A stretch of DNA of 64,000 nucleotides from Heterohyrax brucei (GCA_028571685.1 CM053152.1:21026001-21090000); one strand, 5' to 3'. Numbered from the stretch's first letter, positions 9,958 to 22,965 are shown. Notes: generated from the letters alone by a model not told the origin. Numbers and translations: made by a program.

Positions 9958-10487
9958 CCTTAGGGCTCAGTTGATGTGTCCTTGTGAGTCCAGCTCCAGC
10001 TGGGTCAAACTCTCTATGTTCAAAGACAATAATGACACATTGATGGTTAACACCTGGATTTACTCACATTTTAAGGTGGTGGCCATTGCCAGCTCTTTAA
10101 ACTCATGGTACTGGTTTTCAACCAGATACCATTTGTTTCTTTGCTGCATTAATAAATGAGAGCAAAGTTCCTGTCAATTGCATTGTCTGAGTGAGGAGAC
10201 TCAATGTACATCAACATTTTAGCCTGAGGCCTTGTTTTGCCTTAGGGGTATAACCAGGTTGCTCATTATCTAATTTGATAGCACAGACTATCTTCCCACT
10301 AATGACTTAATCTATTATTTTCCCCATACTGATGGATAAATTTCTTAAATATTGCTCAATTTAACTATATCATAAGTAGGAATTAAAGTTCTCAGAAATT
10401 ACTAAACCCAGACTGAGTGCTGGACCAATGAAATTTTTCCTGATTCTCATTTTATAGTGTGTAACAATTCAATAGTACCTTTTCAGT
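9958..10487. other. Unclassified intergenic DNA
   Basis: Nothing recognised with confidence. One 62-residue plus frame at 9971-10159 lacks any known motif. Confidence 0.3.
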
Positions 10488-10545
10488 CGCTATGAGTTAG
10501 CGTCAACTCAACAGCAGTGGGTTTGGTTTTGGGTTTTTCAGTATT
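10488..10545 (+). repeat. AfroSINE 3' tail only
   Basis: Reads 'gtcgctatgagttagcgtca', then 'actcaacagcagtgggtttg', the terminal RTE-like part of the SINE. Confidence 0.65.
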
Positions 10546-12033
10546 TACTAACATCATTACTAATTACTTAGTTTTACGTAGTTTCTGTTGAAAATTAATG
10601 TTAAATGTCTTCATTTACTTAATTTTATGCAGTTACTTTCCGCTGAAGGTAATATTAAAGTTTTCAAAGGATATTGCCGAGGCATTCACTAGCAATCTAA
10701 CAAGAAATTGTCCATGTGAATTCACTGTCAGTTGAAAGGAAGCATCTAAATTCATATACATATATCATACAAAGTTTGTTTAGAGAAAACAGAAAGTATA
10801 GAAAAACTTATATGTGACAAATAAGTTTTCATTGGAGAACTAATGATTACCAAGATAATACAGGATGAACCTCTTCTGTTGGAGGTCTTCAGTTAATCTC
10901 TTTAAAACATATTGAGTGTTCTTCCCAAGGGCAGGCTGCCCCTCCTTGGTTTACCTATTAAAAGTCATGGGTCACTGTCTCAGAAGTAGAAGTGGAACCT
11001 AAGACAAAATAGTCCAGAGCAAAACCATAGTATTGGTTTATGTGGACCAATATTTTACTTGAAGTGGCTTCAGGAACCAGTTTTTTTCTTTAAAGTTCAA
11101 AGTTCCAAAGGATACCCAAAGCATTGTGTGGATTACACCAACCTCCACAAAAGCCAGAAATCTAGATTTCGGAAGAATTACATATAACTTTTTCATGGTT
11201 CCCTCTTTTGGCTGATGATCTTCCTATAAAATCTTTGATAAAAAATGCTCAAAATTGGTAATTTAACACCATCTGGTTTTTAAGATATCAGGCACCCTAC
11301 AGTGAAGCAGGAAGCAGAACAGAAAGACTAACAATAATATTAAGCCAGTTGTCCGAAATAACCAACTATGACCCTAAGTTCTTTGAATGAGGAAACAAAT
11401 TTCATGAGGTGTTCATTTATGCATAAACCACATCAGTAACTGTTTTCTGTGTGTGTCAGCAATGCTGTATTCTGTAAAATCTCAGTTTGTGTATTAATAT
11501 AAACAGCAACATTTGATCTATTAAGGCACAAACCGTTTCTTGGTACAGTAGAAATCTAATGCCACTCTAAATTGTAAAATAATAGCTCAAATTTCAGACA
11601 TTTCTCTCATTATTGTATTTAATGACTTTTTTATGTGTACCTATAAGAATTTCTAATTGGAGAGTTACAAAATCTAAACGCATTAGTTAAATATTTTAGG
11701 AGAAAGGAAAATAATTTATTATATGTATAAAGAAAGTCCTTAAAACATTAGCAATATTTCCACACAAAATACTTAATGTCTTTCCATTTACTTAATTTTG
11801 TGTAGTAACTTTCTGTTTTACCTGGTTCCAGATCAGCTGCAGTCTGCAAGCCTATCAGTTTCTGTTTAAGAGTTTTGGAAATCTGGATTCACAATCCTTT
11901 CCCCAAATCTAATGTAATCCCTCTTTTTTTTTGGTCAGACATTTTTAGAAAATCATCAAAAACGTCTCTGTAGGTGACAACACTTAATATGGCTCTGATT
12001 AATTTTTCAAAATAGATACTCTTAATAGTGAAA
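10546..12033. other. AT-rich intergenic DNA, no gene seen
   Basis: A phrase with 'ctta(a)ttt tgtgtagt(t)actttc(t)g' occurs at about 10556-10640 and again at 11780-11815, suggesting relics of a shared old repeat. No supported exon. Confidence 0.35.
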
Positions 12034-12190
12034 GGAAATGCTGGTGGCCTAGTGGTTAAATGCTATGTCTGCTAACCGATAGGTTGACAGTTTGCATCCA
12101 CCAGGTGCTCCTTGAAAACTCTGGAGCAGTTCCACTGTGTCCTGTAGGGTCAGTATGAGTCAGAGTCAACTTGACAGCAGTGGGTTGTTG
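12034..12190 (+). repeat. AfroSINE
   Basis: Full-length order: 'ggtggcctagtggttaaatg', 'ctgctaaccgataggttgac', 'ccaccaggtgctccttg', 'gggtcagtatgagtcagagt', 'cagcagtgggttg'. Confidence 0.85.
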
Positions 12191-12302
12191 ATATTAATAG
12201 TGAAAAAAAACTGACAAAAGTTAATTACCAGCAAAATGTAAAGGCCAAATAAGATTAAATCTGTTAGAAAACTTTAGACAATAGTATTTATAAATATAAT
12301 CA

Positions 12303-12695
12303 TTAATCACTTTTTTTTATTATGATTGAAAGAAAATGTACATTCCCATATAAATTTGCATGTCCACCTATATGCAGCTCCCACTGCTCTCCCTGCCAGA
12401 TGACAGCACACTCTTCCTCTCCGCTCCATAGGTGTCTTATCCTCCAACAATCTCCTATCCTCTCCTCTCCATCTACTCCCCTGCCTCCAGTAAGAGGTCA
12501 GCAGGACGACATCCTATAGAACCATAAAGTACACACATGATATGGTCACTCTGTGTCACCAAGTCCAATCCATTCCTGTCCAAAGAGTTGACCTCCATTA
12601 TGATTTTTGGAGAGGGGCAGCATCAGGGCCAGGGGCCGTGCTCCCAGGGGAACCCCAAGGCCTCTGGACCATCAGTTGCAGTCTTTTAGTGGAGA
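12303..12695 (-). mobile_element. L1 copy A: 3' UTR end
   Basis: The T-run at 12309-12316 is the tail. The next 380 bases match the tail-proximal L1 3' UTR at 59095-59475. The match then stops abruptly ('agtggagag') and ORF2 sequence begins at 12696. About 1 kb present in copy D (about 59475-60547) is absent here. Confidence 0.8.
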
Positions 12696-15600
12696 GATGG
12701 TATCTCATTGTAGTTTTGATTCGGATTTCTCAAATAGCTAATGATTGTGAGCATTTCCTCATGTGTCTTTTGGCTGCCTAAATGTCCTCTTTGGTGAAGT
12801 GTCTGTCCATCTCCTTTGCCAATGCTTGTTTCGGTAATTTACCTTTTGCTTGTTGATGTTTTGCAATACTTTGTCGGTTACAGAGATTAGACATTGGTCC
12901 GACATATAATTGCCCAATATTTTTTTCCATTCTGTAGGTGTTCTTTTAATTTTTTTGACACAGTCTTTGGATGGGCAAAAGTATTGGATACAACATAGTT
13001 CCCATTTATCTGTTTTCTCTTCCATTGACTGTGCTTTGTTTGTTACATTTTGAAGTCTATCTAAGCTGTGTATTAAAGCTTCCATTGTTTATGTTTTCTT
13101 CCATGACCTTTATTGTTTTAGGTTAGATATTTTAGGACTTTGATCCAATTTGAGTTAGTTTTCATGGAAGGTATGAGATATGGGTCTTGTTTAAATTTTT
13201 TGTGGATGGATATCCAATTTTGCTAACACTATTTGTTTTTACACCAATTTGTAATCTTAGGACCTTTGTCAAATATCAACTGTTTATAAGACAATGGTGG
13301 TGTCTCTGGTGTCTCAACTCTGTTACACTAGGCTATATGTCTCTTTTTGTACCAGTAGCAGGCTGTTTTGACTATTGTGGCAGTGCAATAGGTTCTAAGG
13401 TTGGATAGTGTGAGGCCTGCCACTACATTCCTCGTCTTCAGTAGTGCTTTATTATCCAGTGTTTCTTCCTTTCCAAACAAAGTTGGTAATTTGTTTCTCC
13501 ATCTCATTAAAAACTGACACTGGAATTTGTATTGGGATTGCATTGTACATGTAGATTGCTTTGGGTAGAATAGATATTTTCACAATGTTAAGTCTTCCTG
13601 TCCATTAGTGGGGTAGGTTTCTCCATTTATGTAAGTCTGTTTTGGTTTCTTGTAGTAAGGCCTTGTAGTTCTCTTTGTATAGGTCTCTTCTTTCTCTAGT
13701 TAGATTTATTCCTAGGTATTTTATCATCTTGGGGGCTGTAGTGATTGGTATTTATTTGATGATTTCTTCTTTGATGATCTCTTTTGTTGGTATAAAGGAT
13801 TCCTACTGAGTTACCTATCTTTATATCGTGATACTTTGCTGAACTTTTCTATTAGTTTGAGTAGTTTATTTGTGGATTCCTTAGGATTCTCTGTATATAT
13901 AATCATGTCATCTGCAAATAGGGAGATTTTTACTTCTTCTTTGCCAATGCAGATGCCCTTTATTTCTTTCTCTTGTCTAATTGCTCTGGCTAGAACTTCT
14001 AGTACAAGTTGGATAGAAGTAGTGAGAGTGGGCATCCTTGTCTGGTTTCCATTCTCAAGGGGAATTCTTTCAGTCTCTCTCCATTCAGGATGATATAGTT
14101 CATTAGCTTTGTGTAGATGTCCCTTATCGTGCCGAGGAATTTGCCTTCTATTCCTATTTTGCGGAGAGTTTTTAGCACAAATGGGTGGACTTTGTCAAAT
14201 GCCTTTTCTGCATCAGTTGACAAAAATCAGGTGATTCTTATCTTTTGTGTTATTCATGTGGTTGACCACATTAATTGTAGCTTTGCATCCCTAGTATGAA
14301 TCCAACTTGCTCATGATGAATTAATTTTTTGACATGTTGTCAAATTCTATTGGGAAGGATTTTGTTGAAGATTTTTGCATCTAGATTCATGAGTGACATT
14401 GGTCTGTAATTTTCTTTTTTTAGTGAGATCTTTCCCTGGCTTTGGTATCAGGGTTGTGCTGGCTTCATAGAGTGAATTTGGGAGTATTCCATCCCTTTCT
14501 ATGCTATGAAATAGTTTCAGTAGTATTGGAGTTAACTCTTCTCTAAAAATTTGATAGAATAATCTGGTGAAGTCGCCTGGGCCAGGGCATTTTGTGGTTG
14601 GTAGTTTTTTATTGTTACTATTATTTCCTTTGTGATGGGTTTATTAAGTTGTTCTCCTTGTGATGATTTTGGTAATTGATACGAATCTAGACATTTGTCC
14701 ATTTCCTCTAGGTTTTCAAATCTGTTAGAGCACAGCCTTTCATAGTATTCTATTATGATGCTTTTCATTTCAGTTGTGTCTGCTGTGACATCTCCCATCT
14801 CTTTTCTTATTCGGGTTATTTGTTTCCTTTCTTGTTTTTTCTTTTGTAAGTTTAGCCAGTGGTTTATCAATTTTATCGATCTTTTCAAAGAACCAGACTT
14901 GCTTTGGTTAATTTTTTCAATTGTCCTTCCACTCTATAATTCATTTAGTTCTGCTGTAATCTTTATTATCTGTTTTCTTCCAATGCCTGAGAGGTTCCTC
15001 TTTGCTCTCTTTCTACTTGTTCAAGCTGTAGGGTTAATTCTTTGATTTGGGTCCTTTCTTCCTTCTGGATGTCTGCATTTATAGAGATAAACTGACTTTT
15101 GAGCACTGCTTTTGCTATATCCCATAGGTTCTGGTAGGATGTGTTTTCATTCTCATTTGAGTCTATAAATTATTTTATCCTTGATTTCTTCTATAACCCA
15201 TGGATTTTTGAGCAAGGAGTTGTTTAGTTTCCATGAGTTCAAATATCTACCTTTGTTTTTTCTGCTGTTGATTTTGACTTTTACGGCATTATGGTCTGAG
15301 AAGATGCTTTTCAGTAATTTAGGGGTTTGGATTTTGTTGAGACTTGCTTTATGTCCTAACACACGGTCTATTCTGGAAAATGTTCCCTGTGCATTGGAGA
15401 AGAAGGTGTACTTGTCAGTTGATGGATAAAAAGTTCTATATATGTTGATGAGGTCTAGTTGGTTAATTGTGGCAATAAGAACTTCTGTGTCTTTACTGAG
15501 CTTTTTTTCTAGATGATCTGTCCGTTACTGCAAGTGGAGTGTTGAAGTCTCCAACTATTACTGTGGAGTGATCTATCTCATTTTTCAGTGTAGTCAGTGT

Positions 15601-15975
15601 TTGTTTGATGTATCCAGATGCTCTGGTATTGGGTGCATAAATGTTCAATATTGTTACATCCAGCTTGTGTACTGAAACTTTCAGCAGTAGTGACCATCCT
15701 TGTCCACAGTGGTGGATTTTACATTCAAATCTATTTTATCCAAGATTATTGGATTGTATTGACACTCCTGCTCTTCTTTGCATTTTGTTAGCTTAGTGTA
15801 TATTTTTCCATCCTTTGATTTTCAGTTTGTTAATATCTTTGAGTCTACAGTGTGTTTCTTGTAAACAGCATATAGATGGATTGTGTTTTTTGATCCAAGC
15901 TGTTACTGTCTCTCAATTGGAGTATTCAGTCCATTTACATTCAGTGTAATTGTTGATGGATATGTCTTTAGTGCT
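12696..15975 (-). pseudogene. L1 copy A: ORF2 relic
   Basis: Fragments in three frames spell L1 ORF2. The ones read include the reverse transcriptase segments [11 protein letters not shown] and [15 protein letters not shown] (13811-14223), the thumb/connector segments at 14532-14888, and the endonuclease-RT linker at 15153-15362. ORF2 encodes the endonuclease and reverse transcriptase that nick DNA and copy L1 RNA. Many frameshifts and stops make this copy dead, and its C-terminus is deleted at the 12695/12696 junction. The start lies near 15975 by alignment with copy D. Confidence 0.85.
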
Positions 15976-16384
15976 GTCATTTTGATGCCTTTGTGTTTGT
16001 GATGTTGGTGTTCTATTTGTTTCTCTTTTATTCTGTTCTGGGTTGTTTTTCTTTATGGGTTTCCTTTTCATTCTTTTCAGTGCTGGTTTTGTGTTTGTTC
16101 AGACTCCTGTATTATGTTTCTGTTTTGATATGTAGCATTGTTAGTTTGTTTAGTGGCTATGCAATTGAACCCCCTTAATGTTCTAAGTTTAAATGGCTCT
16201 TAAACTTCTGTATATCTCCTTTATTTCTCTCCATCTGAAAGAGTTAGAACTACTGTAATATATCCCTCTTTATAGTGTGATGATGTCGTAGTTTTCATCT
16301 TAAGACCTCTGGTTCCCTACTTTTAATGTTTTAGCTTTGTGACTTCCCTCACCAAGTAGGACTCTGGATGCTGTGTCCTGCATT

Positions 16385-17285
16385 GCATCCTTAAGTATAC
16401 ATCTAATGTTATTGTAAACAAAGAGCTTCTTTCAGTAATTTTTTTTGTGTGTGTGGTTTTGGTATGGTTTCTACAAAGCTTGTAAGTTTCTGTTTATCTG
16501 CAAATGTCTTAATTTCACCATCATATTTGAGAGAAAAATTTGGAGGATATATTAACTCTTGGTTGAAAGTTTTTCTCTTCAAGGCTTTGTATATGTCATC
16601 TGTCTTCTTGCCAATATAGTTTCTGCCAAGAAGTCAGATGAAAGCCTACAGGGCTCCCCTTTGTATGTTAGTTTTGCTTTAATCCTGGTTGCCTCTAAGA
16701 ACATCACTTTATGTCTCTTTAAGCTTGATTATTATATGTCATGGTGTCTTTCTTTGGAGTTGGTGTTTTGTGGAGTTTGTTAAGCATCTTGAGTATCTAT
16801 GTTCTCTTCTTTCATGATGTTAAGGAAGTTTTCTGTCAGCAACTTCTCAACAATTCTCTCTGTATTTTGTGCTATCTCTCTGTGTTTAAGAACTCCAGTT
16901 ATTCATAGATTATTTCTTTTGATAGTGTCCCACCTGTTTCTTCATTCTTCTTGTTTCTTTTATCTGATTTCTCCTCATAAATGTTGGTGTCATTTGCTTT
17001 ATCCTCAGTCTCAGTATTTCTGAATTTCATTTCCTCAGTCCTGCTTTTTTGGCTTCAGATTGAATTGTCTAACTCTGAAATTTTATTATTGATTTGCTGG
17101 ATTTCAGATTGTTGATGTTCTAGCAGTTTATATAGCTCATTTAATTTTTCATTCTGTTTTGCTACATTTTGTTTAATCTCTTGAAGAGCTCTATACATAA
17201 TTCTTTTGTATTCTACCTCTGATAATTTCAGAAAGGCTTCTTCATCTTGGAAGTTTTTTTATTTTTATTTTTTGATCCTTAATGG
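16385..17285 (-). pseudogene. L1 copy A: ORF1 relic
   Basis: By alignment with copy C, the RNA-recognition and C-terminal part lies at about 16385-16800. The coiled-coil part follows at about 16800-17240, with the N-terminus near 17285. ORF1 makes the trimeric RNA-binding chaperone. It is broken by many stops and has no long frame left. A roughly 400-bp spacer separates it from ORF2. Confidence 0.7.
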
Positions 17286-17289
17286 TGGT

Positions 17290-18757
17290 CTGCTTCTTTA
17301 AATGGCTAGATATTGATTGTTGTCTTTGCACCATCAAGAAGATGTTCAGATTCTCTGATGTTACACCAATGGGAGCTATGGTGTAGTTTTAAGAAAGGAG
17401 TAAAGGCACTGCTAGATTTGGTCACCAAGCTCTGCTGCATTCTCTTGGTGCAGCTGACTTATGTATGGCATCTTTGGAAATATAGACTCTATCAAGCCCT
17501 GCAGTGCTGCTTGGCTTTGTGTCTGGCTCTGGTTGGGCCCTCAGTGGTGGTGGGTCTCTCCTCCTAGCTGATAAAGGTGGTGAGCTGCTTGTGCCAACTC
17601 TCTGGTGTCATGCCAGTCAAGACTATGGTGTAGCTCAGGGAAGGGAGGAGAGCAGGATGCCACCACACTTGGCCACCAGAGATCACTGTGTTCTCTAGAT
17701 TCACTTATCATAAAAACTGCTTTCCTGCTGAGAGGTTTGCTGTCCAGCATCATTTGAAAGCAGCTGGGCCCTCAGTGGTGGTAGGCCCGCCTCCTGGGTG
17801 GCAAAGATGACATCCTACTTATGGATCCTCTGGGGAGCCATAGCAGATGCTATGACATGGCTCAGTGAAGTGTGGTGAAAATGCACTGCCACACTCAGCC
17901 ACCAGTCACCTCTCCATTCTCTAGCTGCTGTTATGTTAAAAGCTGCTTTTCTGCTGAGAGAGGTGTTGACTGGCTGCAGCTGATAGCAGCTGGCCCCTCA
18001 TGGGTGTCTGGCCCTGCCTCTTGGCTGACAACGACAGTGCCTCATGGGCCATCTGCAGACACCCACCAAAGAAGGGTGGAGTTAAAGTACCACTGCACTT
18101 GGCCACCAGTTGCCACTGTGTTCTCTAAGTATGATTGTCATAAAAACAACTTTTCTGCTGGGCAAAGCACTATCCAGACAGGCACTGCTGCTTAGCATGG
18201 GAATTAGCACCAACTGAATCCTTAGGCGTGGCTGACACCACCTGTCAGGTGACCAAGATGGCTTCCCACCTGAGCCACCTCTCCTGCAGTGGGTCAGCAG
18301 TATCTATGGTGCAGCTCAGAGAAGAGGGGGGATGGAGCACTGCTACCCTCAGTCATCAGCTGCTGTTGGGTTTTCTAGATGTGGCTGTCCCAAGCACAGA
18401 TTCTCTGCTGCAGGATATGCTGTTTACTTAGGCACTGCATTTCAGCAAAGTAGCCAGCCTATGCCAGGCTCACAGGCTCAGCAGACCCAGTCCAGCCTGC
18501 TGGTTAACACAGAAGGCATCCATACCTGTCATCCACTCAGCCGATGCACCAGCAGATTCAGGACTCAGCAGGCTGCTCCTTCACCTCAATATAGGTAGTT
18601 TTCCCCTTCCTGTAGCCCAGTCTAATCTCACAATCCTACAGCTGATCTTGGGGCTCCCAGAATGTCCACACTGCTCTGTTTAATTATTATTATAGGCCTT
18701 AGTTCTCAGAAGGAGTCGAAGAGATCAATGTCTAATTTGTCATCTTGGCCCTGCTAC
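17290..18757 (-). promoter_or_regulatory. L1 copy A: 5' UTR with monomers
   Basis: The 5' end reads (minus) GGTAGCAGGGCCAAGATGAC, a YY1-like CCAAGATG element as in other mammalian L1 promoters. Between about 17380 and 18460 a unit of roughly 210-250 bp repeats four to five times. Landmarks recur in order: 'ttggccaccag' or 'cagccaccag', 'gtgttctct', 'cataaaa', 'ttttctgctg', 'gccctcagtggtgg', 'ggtgtagctcag'. GC is higher than in the surrounding L1. This resembles rodent L1 promoter monomers. Confidence 0.75.
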
Positions 18758-18759
18758 CC

Positions 18760-19085
18760 ATCTCATTTCTTATTTGAGTTATTTGCCTCCCCTACTGTTT
18801 TTGTTTTGTCAATTTGGCCAACAGTTTATCAATTTAAAAAATTTTTTTTTTAATAAAAAAAGAGCTTTTAGTCTTGTTAACTCTTTGAATCATTTTTCTA
18901 TTCTCTATTTTGTTTAGTGCTGCTCTAATTGTTATTATTTGCTTTTTTCTGGTGCCTGAGGGGTTCTTTTGCTGCTCTCTTTCCACTTGTAGAAGTTGTT
19001 GAGTTAATGCTTTGATTTGGGCCCTTTTTTCTTTCCAGATGTGTGCATTTGTTGAGATAAATCGACCTCTGAGTGCTGCTTTTGC
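18760..19085 (-). mobile_element. Older L1 (B), ORF2 part, left piece
   Basis: Matches the 62690-62960 part of ORF2 in copy D ('catttcttatttgagttatt', 'ggtgcctgaggggttc', 'gcatttgttgagataaat'). Directly abuts the 5' end of copy A. More diverged than A, C or D. Confidence 0.7.
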
Positions 19086-19536
19086 TGTCATGGATCGAAC
19101 TGTGTTCCCCAAAACATCTGTAGCAATTTGGCTGGGCCAGGATTCCTTGTATTGTGTGATGTTCCTCCATGTTAGAATTCCTGTGTCTGTGAGGGTGAAT
19201 AGGTTGCAACTGATTGGTGGAACAGGACTTAATATGTGGGATTGTATTGTAGCTCAGGGCTGACTCTTGGAATATCAAAGAAAGGGAAGCAAGCTGAAAT
19301 TTGGGAATCCTATACCACCAAAAAAGCAGCACCTAGAGCAGAGCGCATCCTTTGGACCTGAGGTACCCTTGCCAGGATGCTTTCACATTGAATTTGGACT
19401 CGGCCTACTGGACTGTGATAATTTCTCATATTGGATTTGGATTTATAGCTTACTGGACTGTGACAAAATAAAATTTCTTTTTAAAGCCATCAACTTGTGA
19501 CTTTTCTGATAGAGTAACACTAGATAGCTATGACAC
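19086..19536 (+). mobile_element. Solo LTR inside L1 B
   Basis: Begins TGTCATGGATCGAACTGTG and ends CTATGACA; 'agcagagcgcatcctttgga' and 'cctactggactgtgac', followed by AATAAA near 19466, match the LTR at 56108-56631. It interrupts ORF2 of L1 B. Confidence 0.75.
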
Positions 19537-19539
19537 TGA

Positions 19540-21010
19540 ATGTATGCATTTATCAAGATAAGTTGAGCTCTGAGCACTGCTTTTGCTGTGTCCTATAGAT
19601 TCTGGTAGGATGTGTTTTCATTCTCATTTGATTCTATGAATTTCTTTTTTCCATCCTTGCTTTCTTTTGTATAACTCAGCCATTTTTGAGCAAAATGTTG
19701 TTCAGTTTCCATGTGCTTATTTTTTCCCTTCTTTTTTCTGTTGTTCATTTCTACTTTTTTGGCTTTATGGTTTTGAAAAGATGCTTTGTAATATTTCAGT
19801 ATTTTGAATTTTTTTAAGGATTGCTTTGTGGCCTAATATGTGGTCAGTTCTGGACAATGTTCCATGTGCATTGGAAAAGAAAGTACATTTGGCTGCTGTT
19901 AGGTGGAGTGTTCTGCATATGTCTATGAGGTCAAGTTGGTTGCTTCTGACATTTAGATCTTCTGTGTCTTTATTGAACTTTTTTTCTACATGTTCTGTCC
20001 TTCATGGAGAGTAGGATGTTGAAATCTCCTAATATTACTCTGGAGCTGTCTATTTCTGTTTTCAAAGGAGATAGTGTTTGTTTCATGTATTTTGGGACCC
20101 TGTCATTGGGTATATACAACATAGATATTTAAGGTGGTTATATCCTTCTGGATTATTGATCCTTTAATCACTATATAATGTATTTCCTTATGCAATGTAG
20201 TGGACTTTAAAGTCTATTTTATCAGAGATTAACATTGCCGTTCCTGCTGTAATTTGAGTGTTGTCACTCTGATATATTTTTTTCTACCCTTTGAGTTTTA
20301 GTTTATTTGTGTCTTTGAGTCTAAGCTGTGTCTCCCATAGGGAACATATAGATGGGTCAGGTTTTTATCCAATCTGCCACTCTTTGTCTCTTTATTGGTG
20401 CATTTAGTCCATTTACATTCAGTGTGATTACTGATAGTTATGAGCTTAGTACTGTCATTCTGATGTCTTTTTTTGTTTGTGTTGTAGACAATTCATTTGC
20501 TCCATTTAATTTTCTGTGCTTGGTCTTTTTTCTTTATGTGTTAACTTTTCCTCTTTTTTGGTGTTGATGGTTTTGTATTTGCTGGGACTTCTCATTTATT
20601 TTTTTAACTTTTTTGCATAGGATGAATAGTTTCCTCTGTGCTTATCTTACTACTTATCACTATTTTTCTAAATTTAAAAGTCGTTAATTTCTTTAATCAC
20701 CTTGACTACTTCTCCTTATGAAAGATCTATACCTACATTTTCTTTTGGGTCCCTATTTTTTACTATAATGTTTACATAATGACATCTCTAGTTCCCTGTT
20801 TTCAGTGTTTTGCCTATGATTTATTTCTATGATTCCCATATTTGAGTTGATAACCAGTTGATCTGTTCTGTATTGTGGTTTTTAATTGTTACCTAGTGTT
20901 ACTAGTTTTCTAACCAAAGGAATCCCCTTAGTATTTCTTTTAGTTTTGGTTTGTTTTTTACAAATTCTCTAAATGTCTGTTTATGTGAAAATGTCTTAAT
21001 TTCACCATAA
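19540..21010 (-). mobile_element. Older L1 (B), right piece: ORF2 N-part and ORF1 end
   Basis: Continues L1 B through the ORF2 endonuclease region (start near 20455), an inter-ORF spacer and a short ORF1 C-terminal piece ('tatttcttttagttttggtt'), where the match stops. The first 50 bases repeat the L1 stretch just left of the LTR (19039-19085). Heavily frameshifted. Confidence 0.7.
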
Positions 21011-22619
21011 TCAGGCACAGACATTAAACTGAGTGCCTCCTAGTAGTCAGTCTGTTAGTGTGCCACTCTCAGCTTGGTTCTGTAAGAAGCTTGCTAAAAA
21101 ATGGTTTTAATCTTACAAACATAATAATTTTAAATGGCTATCAAGATAGTCTAATTAAATAATATATACTGAAAAAGTAAAGTGTCATGGTGCTAGTAAC
21201 TAATGTGTAGTGGATAGACTACTTTCAAACAATAAGCAAGCAGATCACATTAGTTGGTTTTTTCTCCTTTAGTATCTTTTTATATGGAATATTTAAATAA
21301 TGACAAAAAAGCAAGACATGAGAGAAGCTAGTGTGGTAAGTAGTCCAGGCTCATGTAACAAACATTCATGTAACCTTTACCTGTATTTATCAAATATCAG
21401 CATTTTGTCCTCCTTGCTTTAGATCCTCTCTGGTAAGGGTAATAATTTTTGAAGTTTACATGTGTATTTTCCATGCATATTTTTTATACTTCATTCATTC
21501 ACTCAGCGATGTTTACTAAGCTGTTTACTATATGTCAAATGTTGTCCCTGTGTTTAGGTTATGGTAGCAAAATTCTCTGCTGTGTGGTGCTTATCTTTGT
21601 AGTGAAAGAGATGATAGGAAATGAGATAAAGTAATTAAAAAATCTACTATATAAGATAGATAGTTTTGTAGAGGAAAAATAAAGGGAGAGATGAGATGTT
21701 GAGTTAGCAGTGGTTGGAAATTTTAGATTTGGTGGACAGGAAAGATTTTACTTAGATGGGAGACTCAGCTCTTCATGAATAAACTAAAAAGATATATTTT
21801 ATGCATCTGGTCTGGGAACAAGATTTCTTAGTCCACTTTGTAGAATCCACTGTTGAATGAGTCAATTTAACTGCTAATGACCCCGTGTGACAGTGAACTT
21901 CTCCACAGGATTTTCTAGGCTGTAATCTTTGAAGAAGATAATCTGTTGACATGTCTTATTTTTTATTGATTTTCAGTAAACTTCAAAACAAACTAAATAA
22001 TTATGTATTATAATCAGTAACAAGTTAGCTAAAAATGTATTCTGGTTGACTTATAAAATTAAATTGTGTTTGGTGCCTGTAAGATCAATAGACACCAAAA
22101 CCACAATAACACTGTCATGGTACTTTGGGGTTGTAGTTTATTTTTTTTTAATAGTAGCCATTAAATTGTAATCTTATTATAAAAGATTACTTAAAGCATT
22201 GATTATGTTTTAACAATAGGTGTATGGTGTTTCAGTTTTCTTTGTCATTTTAATTGTTCTTTATTTTAGATGTTGGGTTTTATTTATGTAAGAATTTTTT
22301 TTTCTTTAATTTCAAAGCCCCTCAAGAAATTCGATGAACTCAGCAAAAAATAGTATTTAGATGAAAACACATCTTCTTACTCTGATGTATTCAACTTGCT
22401 GTTTTGCAGTAATGATTTTTGTGATTAAATCATTAGGAAATGAGAACAAGGAAAAATGTTTTTCAAATTCTAATATACCAAGAAAGAGGAATTTCATAGA
22501 CCGCATTATTTTTATTACCTTAATGAAAGCTACTGTTATTTCAGAGATGCTAAATATTAAATTATTGTAAGGTAAGGCCCTTTTTCTGTTTTCTTTCTGT
22601 TAATAAATGTTAAACTAGT
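21011..22619. other. AT-rich intergenic DNA, no gene seen
   Basis: No gene or clear repeat recognised. Confidence 0.4.
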
Positions 22620-22965
22620 CTCTCTTATAAACTTGTCAATTTCGACAAAGAAGTCAGCTGAGAGTCTTATCAGGATTATGTCGAATCTGTAGATCAGTTT
22701 GGGGTGTATTGCCATCCTGATAATGTCACATTTTCCAATTTATGAACATGAGCTATTTTCCATTTAGATCTTTTTAAATTTCTTTAAAAACTTTTATTAT
22801 TTTCATAGTATATTTTGTACTTCTTAAATTTATTGCTATGATTTTTTTGAAGCTATTGTAAATGGAATAGTTTACTACCTTCTAAGTGTATAGGAATATG
22901 ATTAATTTTGATATATTTTCTTGTTTCCTACTCTCTTGCCAAATTTATCTATTAGTTCTAATACA
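22620..22965 (-). mobile_element. Ancient L1 ORF2 fragment, left part
   Basis: The order 'aggattatgtcgaatctgta', 'attgccatcctgataatgtc', 'ttcttaaatttattgct' is the antisense of L1 ORF2 in old L1M elements. It resumes after a gap at 23272. Confidence 0.55.

Noticed and set aside
9971-10159. Possible ERV pol/env relic
   Set aside because: Translation of both strands showed no retroviral motif clear enough to name; kept only as a low-confidence possibility for 7085-10487.
17872-18598. Overlapping plus-strand frames of 67-107 residues
   Set aside because: All fall in the L1 copy A 5' UTR monomers and are antisense to it.
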